Shown here: one piece after another, positions 24,396 through 36,700 of the stretch
Position numbering within the stretch: position 1 is the first letter of the stretch
Layout: each line of letters begins with the position of its first letter
Translations under genes and position numbers: made by a program
The notes under the pieces: model-generated
Seen by the model: only the letters and a program-made list of their open reading frames with translations
What the model was told of the DNA's origin: nothing
The model's database searches: none
DNA from: Cornus controversa
Lineage: Eukaryota; Streptophyta; Magnoliopsida; Cornales; Cornaceae
Assembly (NCBI GenBank): GCA_026545225.1
Contig: CM048850.1
Span: forward strand, 28,511,797 to 28,575,796
DNA: 64,000 nt
Direction of reading: 5' to 3'

Positions 24396-25259
24396 AAATC
24401 CTGAATAAGTTCTATAAATCTTAAAAGTATAAATCTTAAAAGAATATGTTTTCTTTGCTACTGTGAAGTCTCACAAAGTCACAAGTCATACGATCAAAAT
24501 GGAAGAATTTAGACAAGAATCATGTAAACAGTAAACCTACTCTCATAAGCTTCCAATTCTTGTTTTGCGGATGACAACTTGCTTCCCTTCATAAAATATT
24601 GTCAAAGATAATGATATATATATATTTTTCATCTAAACTATTTTTGATTATTTTTTCAAAATAAATATAAAATTTTCCAGTAAATAAAAGAATATAATAA
24701 TTACACACTAGCGCACATCCATCAAATAAACACTAACCCAACATTAATTTTTAAAATTTTTTTTGGGAACTCCTAAATAAAGACTATAGTAGGAGCCATT
24801 TGCTTCGGTACAAATATATACAAATAGAAATTCAGAGTATGAAAGTAATCACTTCATTCGAATAATGTCAGAAGTTACATCTTTATCTCCCCCACTGCAA
24901 TCATGTCCTTTTTAACTACTTTTACTCCAAAGGAAAGGAACATCTGACAAAAAGCCTGCAATCCTCAATCTTCCGAAAAAATACTAAAAAAAAAAAAGAA
25001 GATATTCATTACACATTATACTATCAAATACTAAACTGATAACTTCTTGTAAGGGATATGCTTCTTGTATTTAGATATATATAATATATATACAATATTC
25101 AAAGAATATTGAATAATAGAAGATTTATGTACACATGAACTCCAAACTTGTAATCCGAAGTCTTCTGATGAAATTCTCTAGCGTCAAAATCCTGTAATTC
25201 ACAATTCTTTGATCTGTAATTGGAACCTTCAATACAACAAGATGTAATCACATCAAAGG
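24396..25259 (-). other. 3' flank and probable 3' UTR of the KEA gene
   Basis: Sequence just beyond the stop codon (25260), on the minus strand. No other gene is visible. A T-rich stretch on the minus strand (A-run at about 24986-24998 on the plus strand) and several AATAA-like strings exist, but I cannot fix the polyadenylation site. An extra intron within the 3' UTR cannot be excluded. Confidence 0.4.
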
Positions 25260-28200
25260 TCACAACAATCTGTTATGTACTTCAGTCAGGGAAACTCTCT
25301 CCTGCAAAAGAAAAAAGAGGCAAAATGAAACAAATTACAAAAAATAGTATCTAATCATTATTTATGCTTTTGGGGGGAACATGTTCAAAAAGATTTAGCT
25401 TACAGTGCAGACACATCCCTGAGGGAAGAAAAGAAAGGTTCATAACCATAGAAACAAAATGTTGTACTGAATGTTTTGTTGGAGAGAATTGCCTAAATAG
25501 GAGTTGGAAAATGCTCCATTTCTTTTAAACATAAAAGATGTATTGGTATCGATCTTTTAGATGAGAGATGGGAATTTCTGATTAAGATAACTTCATTGCT
25601 ATATATGTATGTGTGTGTGTGTGTATGGTTTCAATATTTGTTCTTTTGTTTAGTTTGTATATTCCCCACACTTCAATTTCTTTTAGTAACAAGGTGGGTT
25701 GCTATTGAATTACCAGAAAGAAAAAAAGGTGGGTTGCTATTGTACTTTACTAGACAAATAAGACCAAGGCACCGTTTGTTTTGACGTAAAACATTTTACA
25801 TGTAAAATGTATTTCTTATTCTTATTTTCCGGTATTTGGTAGTATATTTTAAAAATACATTTTAAAAAAAAATTACAACCAAATGTCCCTAATTTCAAGA
25901 TATTTGAAAACTAAAATTTAAATGAACACATTACATTAGTGGGGGGAGGGAGGGAGGGAGAGAGAGAGACTTGTGCGCCAATCTCAATGACTCCAACCCC
26001 AACGTGAGTTCCCATTTTCCCGTCGAATAGTTCTTATGGCCACCTCTTTGCGAAATGAAATTCGAGTAAAATGACTAACAGTTTCCAGGATCACAAGTCA
26101 TTTTTGTGCAAATGGGGTAAATATTTTACTGGTAAAATATGTTTCTTAATTTTGAGTGCAACCAAACACCGAAGAATATGGAAAATGTTTTACGTCAAAA
26201 TAAACGGAGCATATGGAAAAAAAAAGCATTTATTAATAGTGTCCTTAATTGCAAAAGACACAGAATGAAAGAAGCCAATAAAAGCAAACAATCTCCGAGA
26301 GTTTAAGGTTGTCTTAGAGCACGTGCGCCTATCCCATGAACTATGAAATATAGAGCATACTTGTGTTTTTGTGACAGTGATTTGTAAGAAATTGTGTCAA
26401 TCAATGGTTAGGTTAGTCTCTGGTCTTTCTTTCTCAACAGCCCACGTGAGCTGGACTAGTATTGAGTAATAGCTTTTTATGGACATTACTTGGTACAATA
26501 GTAAAAACTAGGGCACTTGAAGTATCCTCCAGAGTGTTCAGCATTAGGCTATGATTGGGTAAGGGATGGAAAAGATTAGATGTCAGATAAGGAATTTGAA
26601 GATCCTTGATTTTTTTTTTTTTTTTCAGCTAGAAATATTGAGGATATTTAAATTTCCTTGAGAAATTCAGGAAAGGATTTTAGGATCCCCAATACACATT
26701 AACCCCACCATTATATGTCTCACAATAAAATCCTTGAAACAAGACCTAGAGAGGGTTGAGCTTGACTACTTTGATTTTTTATTTTTTACTTTAATCTTAT
26801 CAACCTTAGAAATTCAATCCCATCAGTCAAACATTTAACCATGCAAACAATCGAGCATATAAAGTAAAAAGCAAGTAAGAAAAGAGTAAACCAGTTTTTT
26901 TATAGGAAAACCTAAAATGGGAAAATCACAAAATCTCATCCAGAGCAAACCAATCCTGATACAAAGAAGAGGTTGCAATCCAGAACCATGACTCGATTTT
27001 ATGCCTGTTACAACTCGTCAAAACTCAGTACTACCATAAGCTCAAGTTAACACTTGCATCTTCCGAGCGCAGTAGTTGCAGAAGCCTCGTTTTAGCGCCT
27101 GAATATTATGATCTCATTTGCTGATCTGTTAACACGATTGCTCCATGACAGCGTTCTTCTATAGTGATTCTAAGCCCACACACTCATTCACAAGAAGTAA
27201 CATTTTCAATTTCCAAAGGCACGATAATGTAGGATGGATAGATCAAATTAGGAGATTCTCGATTGAAGCTCCATGTCCATGACCTAAATCACGCATATAA
27301 ACATATGGAAATCTACAACTAAGTAATTGACCTAACCATAAACTCTCAAATCTCTCTTTTGAAGTATATAGATCTGCATCTGTGTCTCTTAATATAGCTC
27401 TTTCTATCATGAAAAACCGTAAGAAAACTCATATCTTAGTGTCCAAAGAAATATGAGGTAAATTAAAGTTGGATTCGGAATTGAAAACTCTTAAATACCT
27501 CAATTTCCGAATCATCTACCAGTACATATATTTTTCTAATACATAATCCTCTACTGAAACTTCTAGTGGCAAGAACTCTTTGCTGAAATTCTACTGGTAC
27601 AAACCCTCAAAATACATACCCATACATCTACCAGCACATAATTTCTGCGCATCACATATGTGCACTATTTCTTAATCTTGAGCTCCAAAATGACTTTTCA
27701 AGTTCCAAAACATACCTCAAATTAACCCTAACTCATTTTAATCAAGTCTATAGTCACAAAGATCACATAGTAAAGATAGTCTAATCTACCCATTAACCGT
27801 CTTAAATTCTAGGTTCTCTAGAGGTATTACTTACCTTTACTAAAGTGTATATAGACATGGTCAAGAAAACCACTGAAATCTCCAACATAACTCCATATTC
27901 AACGATCAATCTTAATTTATAGCATATAGAACCTTGGCAAGTTGACATAGACCAGATTTTCGAGACATCTTGTTCAACACTTGCATACTAAGGCTGTTAG
28001 GCACTCCAAATGTATCTCTCTCTCTAGACACACCCACCCACATGTGTGTATACATGTATATATATTACATATGGCACAACTAGTTATTAACTCTTACTTC
28101 CCCATTTTTCTTTTCCTTTGCTTTTGTAGGCTGACTAATTCCATAACCCCTAGGCTAAAGGTTTCATACAACTACAGGAGCTTTGGCTTCAGTTATTTTT

Positions 28201-28887
28201 TATTGATCAAAACCGGGAAATGAAATACTCTAATCTCGTAGATCTAAGTTAACATCAAATATGGACAATAAGAAAGTATGGATTATGTTTTTGTATAACT
28301 CAAGTAAGAGATATTTCAATGCAGGGATTTTAGACTCCGTAGATTTTAAACCATTCATGTCAAATATGTTAAACAATTAAAGGATTTTAATTCAGACACT
28401 TCCTGAGAGTATAATTTTACTTCAAACTTTAAGCATCTAATGTGATTTAAACAATATTATTTTAAAATGCAGTGTGTCAATCATAGTGCAATGATTTTGG
28501 AAGAAAATATAGAGTTGGCAAGTCATTGATTATTAGATGCTAATGCGGGATGATTTTTCATCTTGTAGGTCTACAATGTATCTGGGTTAAATCATCATGC
28601 AAAAAGAGAGATGTGATCATCCAGTATGTGCACGTGCTTACACATGGAGAGCGAGATGGAGAGAGGAACCTCATTCTGCATGCTCTCAGGAGGAAACCAG
28701 TGCATGAGAACTCCCAAGTGCATCACGGCAGGTATCAATTTGAACAGGACGGGAGTCGTTACCTGTAGCATCATTGACCAGGATAAGCCTTGCATGAAAA
28801 ATAAAAAGGCTCCAGATCCAGTTACAACGTGTAAGAAATTACCAGACTGAGAGCTGTAGTTCCAAGAAGAAGAAGGTACATCTTCCC
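25260..28887 (-). CDS. KEA: KEA exons 18-20: last membrane segments and C-terminus
   Basis: Exons 28887-28843, 28762-28670 and 25301-25260 (residues 511-569). Exon 18 codes [14 protein letters not shown], and exon 19 codes [19 protein letters not shown] and [11 protein letters not shown]. The terminal exon, 3.4 kb away, codes [13 protein letters not shown] and a TGA. Its match to the KEA-type C-terminal tail and its acceptor TTTTGCAG|GA support it, though it is short. If exon 19 is not spliced, the frame continues 24 codons to a stop at 28595. Confidence 0.82.
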
Positions 28888-31800
28888 CTAAACAACAAAC
28901 CAAATCTTTGTTAGCAAAAAAGTAATAAAAACTTATTATAACATGTTAACAAACGGAACACATTTGATAAGTAAAAAAACATGGTATATAAAAATCAACT
29001 CATATTCACAAAAACCAGATAAATCTGAAACTAAAATAGGAATACCAACGTAAATCGTAAATCACAAATTGCTGGGTTCATAATGCTTTCTGGTAATTTT
29101 GGAACAAACTCGTTAGAATTGTAGAGTTGGCTCTTTACCGATATATCCTATGAATCCTGCTATATAGGATTAAACTCTTTTGGAGGACTTTGATGGGAGA
29201 TGGATCAGTGTATGCGGTAAGATTACAAATTCTAATATTTAATACCATCATCAGGAATTTAAATGTGTATAAAGCTTATGCATTATTTATATGCTTGCAT
29301 CCATACAATTACTTTTCTATATATACACGGATGGAATGGTATTATGAATAAGATAACCCTTTGCTCTTAAAATAAACTATATTATTATATTAACTGAGGA
29401 CTCTTTTGACCTGTTTGGTCTCCTTTTAGTGCTTTTTCTTTTTCTCTTTCATTTTTTAAATGCTGCTGTGTCACGATGTGAGAGAAATTGTAATGGGTAA
29501 AGAGAAAATGGTATATAAATATAAATGAATGAGAAACAGAAATAAAATAAGGTAAGGAGGCACAGCACATTCCCCCTTCTACTTCAATTTGAGGTAAGAC
29601 GAGTTAGAGTCACTGGTTGATGTATGAATACAACTGGTAAATCTTTTGGGGTGCGTTTAGTAACGTTTTTGTTTTCTATTTTTGCAGTCTCAAGAAAGTA
29701 AAAACTTAATTTTGCTTTTCTAAGTGAAAATAAAAAACAGAAATGACGTTTGTTAATACTTATTGTTGTCACAATTTTGAAAACAGAAAACAAATAATAA
29801 TGTTTAGTAACATAATGTTTTTCTTTTTTACAGTCTTAATTTTTATTAATTTTCTATTTTATTTTTAATTCATCTATTGATATCAGAAGACCTTAAAATA
29901 TATGTAGTGTATACAATTCAATGATTTTACAAATTTTAATAATACCTAATACATGATAATAAAATGAGTAATGATAGGTATAGTGAAATTTATCACCAAA
30001 TTCGGAAAGTGAATCACTCTCATCGTGCAATTGAGACCCATACTTTCATAATTCAATAGATGAACACCCTTTTCACTACACATTCAGTGATAACTTTTTA
30101 TTCTACAAATCATTATCCTAAAAAAATACAACATCTAATTTAAATCACGAACTCCATGTATATGCATTATATATAACTTTAGTACATGATGGATAATATA
30201 TTTAACATTTAGTATATAATAATAAATAAAAAATATTAAATAATTCTTATATGTAATAATATGTATAATGTGTTGTAATATTAAAAATGAATTATAATAT
30301 AATATTTCATATAGTATATAATAATAAATAAAAATACAATAAATAAAAAATATTAAATAATATCTTATATGTAGTAATATTATAAATTAATTATAATATA
30401 ATATTTACATATAATATATTATAATAAATAAAAAATATTAAATAATGTCATATATGTAATAACATATATAATATATTATAACATTATAAATTAATTATAA
30501 TATAAAATTTAAATATAATATAATATAAATATGGTATATAATATTATGAAATATCTATTGCATAATAATTTATTAATATTAAATAAAAAATATATAACAG
30601 CTCATAAACATTTTTGTCTCAAAAAATTATTTAAACTATTATATAATATGTTATATATTAAAAAATATTTTTTAATATGTACTTAAAATATTACAAATAA
30701 TACGTAGCGTTAATTTTATTTGGAATGAACAATGCCCATGTAGTAACAAAACAAAAAACAATTTTGAGCTATAGTGCCGAAAACAGAAGAAACACATTTT
30801 TTATGTTTTCTCTTTTCTTCACAAAAATGAAAAACGTTTTCTACCATCAAAAATCAAAAACATATTACTAAACATATTTTTTGTTTTTGTTTCTACTTTT
30901 TGAGGGTTGACAACAAAAAACAGAAAACGTTTTTCATTAGTGAACAGACCCTTGGTTCTTAAATACAGAAATAAATACCAATCAAAACTAAATCACCCAT
31001 AACAATTTTAAAGATACAAAGAAAATAAATAATTCTAGATGTAATTTCAAATGGAAATATTAAATCATAATTGTGATTGCCTTTTATCTATTAATATGAT
31101 CTTTTTAGGTAATATTTTTTCCTTCAAATAAGAAAAGATTAGGCACTAGAAAATTTCAGAACTATATACAGCATAAATGTATCCAGTGATATTCTTCCCA
31201 CCAATAAACAGTGTATGGTATAAAATAGATACTTGACTCCCTCTTGACTTATAGGCACAAATGATGAGTTAAAGTTCCAAAATTCGTATTATGTTTGGTT
31301 GAATATCCGTTAAAGTTCCAAAATACATATTATGTTTGGTTGAAGATCCGTTAAAAGTTATCAAATGCATCATATATCACTAGAATGAACCAGATGACTA
31401 AACCTTACTGATAGTAAAGGAGTCAATCTGCAGGTGTTAAACAACTGTGGAGTCCGGACCAACACGAATTGCATATAACATATCAATCAGCTGAGGAAAA
31501 TTATTAGGTCATATCAAAACTATGAATCAAGATACTAATCTACCAATGCTAATCATGCTGTTAAATTTTATTGTACCGGATCAGCGTGAATCTGTAAGAA
31601 TGAGGAATTCAAGTTTCTAATTGCATATTTTTCTTGGTCCAAGCTCCCATTAAGTTATGGAATGCATAAGTATCCCTAAAATTAGTTCGAAACAGATGGT
31701 TAAACAACAGGAGCAATCAACAAGTCAATATGTAGGTGGTGTGTAACTTTGGACCAGCTCGATTTGCATATGAAGTATCAAATAGCAGAAGAAGTATCTA

Positions 31801-33750
31801 CTACTAAAGCTAATCACCGTGCTACTAATCCACACATTCTAATTTTGCTCTTAAATTTCATTTCACAAGATCAGTGTAAATCATAACCATGAAATTAGTG
31901 TATCATTGTTGAAGAATAATCTGTGCAGGTCACTGCATTGTAACTAGACACATTATACGCACAGCAAACACATTACTAATACAGCTAATTGTAACAAAGA
32001 CAGGGATTGAGCATTTTCAAAATAGTAAAATCTTTGAGAAAGGGAATACTGTCTTGGCTTTAACAAATAATGTTGCCTTACAAAGAACCATCGCAAAAAG
32101 ATGAACCTATGACTTCAAGTCCAAGTAGTTTAGATAATGGCTTGTTGAGTTGAACCATGTTGAGTAGGGGTGGCAATTCGTGTTCTCATGTCGTGTTGAT
32201 CTATGAGTATTCTACTAAACAGCTCAACCCTAACCTGACCCATTTAATAATCGTGCCAGAGACCCTCAACACTAACCCAACCCGTTTATTAAACATGTTA
32301 CACGTGTAACCCGTTTAATAAACATGTCCTATAAGGACACGACTCCTTTAATAACCTTTTTAATCCTTTTAACTTATATGATATGAATTTCACCACTCCT
32401 AAAAATCTCTCTGAAGATCAGATAAAAAATAAAGTACATAACTATACATAAAGCCTAAAATCAAACTATATTATAAATTTTGTATCTATATATAAACCCC
32501 AAAAACATACTAAGGTGATTCAACAACTGAGAAAACACCATAGTAATCTCATCTTTGCATTTTATGCCTACAACAGTCCTCTAAACAAACAAATAAATTA
32601 CAAACAATTGCAATATATGTATAATTATGTATATATAAGTTTGAATAAAATCATAATATCTGAATAACTCATATCGTAATCATGTCGTAATCGTGTCGCG
32701 GGTTAGATAGCTTATACCCAAACACAACCAAATTTTTTTGTGTCGTGTTCTTGTCAACCCGTTTATTAAACATGTCGGTTAACCTCAAACCCAAACCCAC
32801 TTAACTAGTGTTGTGTTGTGTCCAATTTTGCCAACCCTAATGTTGAGAGATATAGCATGTATATGCATTGTGTATTTGTCTGTGTGAGAGAGAGAGAGAG
32901 AGCACCTCAACAAGATGCAGATTTGAGGCACGACTTAGAAGAACAAAAGCAAATTCACCAATTTGAGCAAGCAATATTCCAACCTGCAAAATAGATTGAA
33001 TACAATAAATCAGTTAGCTTCATATTTAAGTAAAAAAGGGACATTCCCTATTTCTAGTCCTGCCACGACAAGGTCCCGAGGAGCGAGGACTTGACAGACC
33101 TAAAAAAGTGAATGCTCTAAGGCTTGAACTCGCCAGTAGGACTGCTGGCCAAGCGTTTTACCGCTGAACCAGAAAACGTCCCTCACCACTAGCAAATCAC
33201 AGCCAGCTGTTAGCTTTCCCAAGAGGATTAACTTTGTGCAAAAAATAATGCTAAATGTTAGGCCTGGTTTCACTCTTCCCTTCCCATCACCCGCGTAGGC
33301 AGGACACCACAAGGTTTATCTTGCTAAAAAAAGCAAATTCAACAAGTCAACTTACAACAAATGATGTCCTAATGCTATATCTGAAGGCCTTCGTTATCAC
33401 AGCAGCAACCGTCGTCTTAACAACAACAACCAGAATAACGGAAGCTAGCAAAATATCCACATGAATCCACAGGAAGTGTACATGTATGAGCATCCCAATA
33501 CTAGAAAGGAAGAGAGCAGCAAATAGATTACGGATTGGTTCCACCTACAACAAGAAAAACAGCATATTTGAAACTTACAAGGAGTGAGTCAAAAACTCAA
33601 AACTCAAGGTCATGAAAAAAAAAAATGTAGAGAGAGAGTAAATGACTTGAATTTGAAACACAGTTAAATAGTCCATCCCAAGCCAAGGGGGTAAATGACT
33701 AAATGAAACAATATGATGTTTGACAAGTGCAAGACACCCCTTCCGCTCAC

Positions 33751-33781
<31 letters not shown>

Positions 33782-36700
33782 ACAACACACACAACCCAAG
33801 GAACTACAATACAAAGCTTAATGTAAGGCAGCATTAAAAGGGTTTACAGGTTTTGGAAAGAAGTTCCCGGGCTGTAAAGGCTATTTTGTAACTTTTTTGT
33901 GTGCCAGGTTGATTTATTGGATGAAAGGGATTCGTCCAATAAGGCTTGTCAAATGGGATTTAAAGGGTAAAAAAAGGTTACCCAGGCTTGTATTTTAAAG
34001 ATACAAGAATTTAAAGAAGAGTAGAAGAAGAAAAGTTTTAGAATAACTTCTAAAATCTCTGAGCATAACACCCAGGGTTGGAAATTGCAGAACACCTGAA
34101 AAGGTCCCGAAATTTTTCTCGAGAACCTTTCCTTTTTTTGTTAAATTAACAGACTACACAAAGACGCATGTATATACAGTCATTAGATATCTACTTTTAC
34201 TAGAAATGATTCAAAAGCATTAGTTGATAGAGTAACTCTATCAAAACATAATTATGCAAAGTACCAATTGGGCCCTGCCTTAATTTGTACCAACTCATGA
34301 GATTACTCTCCTCTGAATTTGCTTTCTCAAGTTTTTTATGGACTTAATCACAAATTCCAATTCATTTTCTAAAACTATAAGCTTCCAACCTTTATGCAAT
34401 CATTTGGATTCAGTTCCTATCCATTTCTTCTCCTTTAATTGTTCTACGCTCGATCCTATGGGTCAAAGAAGTCACCCGGTTCTAGTCTGAAAAACCTACA
34501 GTGTCGGGAGGGCTAGATTTGGGCACAAACCTATACCTCCAATTTTATTCATGCATTTTCGCACCTGATAGTCCAAGCTGTCCAATTCACCCAAGCAATA
34601 GCGTAAAGGTATGAGAAAGATGAAATAACTGAAAAGGGGAATTTCACTTCCAAGAAAGAAAAAAAAAATGCAGGAAATTAAACATTTCTCTTCATGAAAT
34701 TTATCATTACAGCATAAACCCTAAAACTTTGACATACAAAATTATTGAAATAATTAAACATTTCTCTCCATGAAATTTATCATTACATCATAAACCCTAA
34801 AACTTTGACATACAAAATTATTGAAATTTTAATGAAGTAGCATACCCCTTGTAAACAAAAGGATGAATTAATAAGGCAGACCACTGAAAGACTAGCCTGA
34901 AAAATTATTTGGGACTAGCATGCTAAATGCATCAACATCAATGACATAACTAATGACATAAGCAAGTTGCCAGTAAGAGCACCTGATCCAATGTATGCTG
35001 TGCAAAGTCAGTTGTAGATATCATAACTCCAGCCAGAAAAGAACCCAACTCAAGACTAAGGTTCAGCTTGTCGCTGCACTGAAAAGTTTAAAGGACATAC
35101 CAGAGAAGAATTAAAATGGCAATGAAGAAAACTTTCAAAATTCATGTAGCTGATTCCCTCACACAAGTCTTAAAAGCTATAACTCAGAATAAATGTTTAC
35201 GATGTTTATGCATTGAATATTTCACATGCTTGGATCTTTAGTATATTTCCAAGGAGCAAATAATCAACAACATATCATATTCAAGGACCTTATATTGCTG
35301 ATTTAAAAACTATCAAAAAGACGGTTTAAGTTATGGACATAATTTTTTAAATATTGCATCTGGTCACTTTTAGTTCAAGTAGATTGACAGAATAAGTTCA
35401 TAATTCAAATTCCATTGCAAAAATTAGGTTCTCAACATATTCTGCCCAAAGAATTATAACATTTTCATGTAAAATATTATTAGGTGGTCATATAGGTAGT
35501 CCCATTCAATGCCTCACACTGATGTCATACTGTATATATTTTGGGTGTTCCAAACATTCTGTTAAAGTAACTCAGTAATGCATGCTTGCTGTGTGGAAAA
35601 TATTTCTTTGTTAGTGGAGAATATGTTATTCTTTTTTGTTAGTTTGGCCATGAGTGGAAAATGTAGATGCTAGTGAAGTTGCTTTTTGGAGGTCATATCA
35701 TAGGGGTAATTGGGCAGAAGGGAATGGTGCTAGAATATTGGTTAAAAGCTTTGGATCTTCTAACAATGAGTGAAGTAATGGATTCTCATCTTCCTTACAA
35801 GCTTCAGTTAGTAATTTGTTTTATGGTATTCCTAATAACTTCTTTTTTATTTTTTAAATCATGATAACATGAAATTATTTTTTGTTTGGGTCTAGCAGGT
35901 CAGGGAGATAATATCAAAGTGATATTCTAAGTTGATAAAAGGCCTCAAAAAAGCTAATCCCACTGGTTTGAGACATCTGAATGTGGATGGAGACTCTCAA
36001 ATCATCATTCATCAAGCTAGAACAAAAAATGAGAGGTATAGCATATGCATTCTTTAAAAAGATCCCTTCCATGCCGATATTCGACGCAAAATTGTTATGA
36101 GTAATAAAAATTATCAACTTGCTACAAATACTCATCGCAGGAATCAAGAGTTCAATGAAGGAGATTATGTCCTAGTTCGTGTTCGCCCAGAGCGTTATCC
36201 TAAAAACTCCTTCAAGAAATTACATGCCCGAGCTTCTGGACCTTACCGTATTCACTGTAAGTTGGGACCCAATGCATATGTACTTGACTTGCCATCAGAT
36301 ATGAGTATTAGTCCAACTTTTAAAAATTATCAACTTACTGCAAATACTCATCGTAGGAATCAGGTGTTCAATGAAGGAGATTATGTCCTAGTTCGTGTAC
36401 GTCCAGAGCATTATCCTAAAAACTCTTTCAAGAAATTACATGTCTGAGCTTCTGGTCCTTACCGTATCCACCGTAAGTTGGAACCCAATGCATATGTCCT
36501 TGACTTGCCATCAGATATGAGTATTAGTCCAACTTTTAATATGGAGGATTTGTCACCTTACCAAGGCACCTTTGAGCCTCCTTCTTTCCCTTCTGTTTGT
36601 CCACAAGTGGATCTCCTTTGTAAGCAGCTCCAATGCCTCCACTTCCAGTAGTCCAGCCACAGTCTACTAATCAGATAGTTGATATCCTTGATAGTCAGCT

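Larger units (their letters stand above)
28888..32905. other. KEA intron 17 (4.0 kb)
   Basis: Contains two MITE-type elements (29648-30951 and 32165-32839, listed separately), a 41-bp tandem duplication, and between 31425 and 31900 a diverged duplication of about 200-bp blocks roughly 300 bp apart (both contain GGACCA-C-CGA-TTGCATAT). The rest is AT-rich without coding signal. Confidence 0.6.
33545..34982. other. KEA intron 15 (1.4 kb)
   Basis: Contains a 29-base C-run (33753-33781) and a 76-bp tandem duplication (34676-34827). The stretch 33830-34100 has LTR-like composition (a GGGCTGTAAAGGCTATTTTG string and a CCCAGG/GGTCCC-rich part), but I cannot assign it. No coding signal otherwise. 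Confidence 0.5.

Noticed and set aside
28550-28850. Plus-strand ORFs overlapping KEA exons 18-19
   Set aside because: Shadows of the conserved minus-strand exons.
33120-33170. tRNA gene on the minus strand
   Set aside because: Only the A- and B-box-like strings fit. There is no full cloverleaf, and the tail is SINE-like.
33575-33814. Minus-strand ORF with a poly-glycine run
   Set aside because: The glycine run is the translation of the G29 homopolymer. It is intronic and has no domain.
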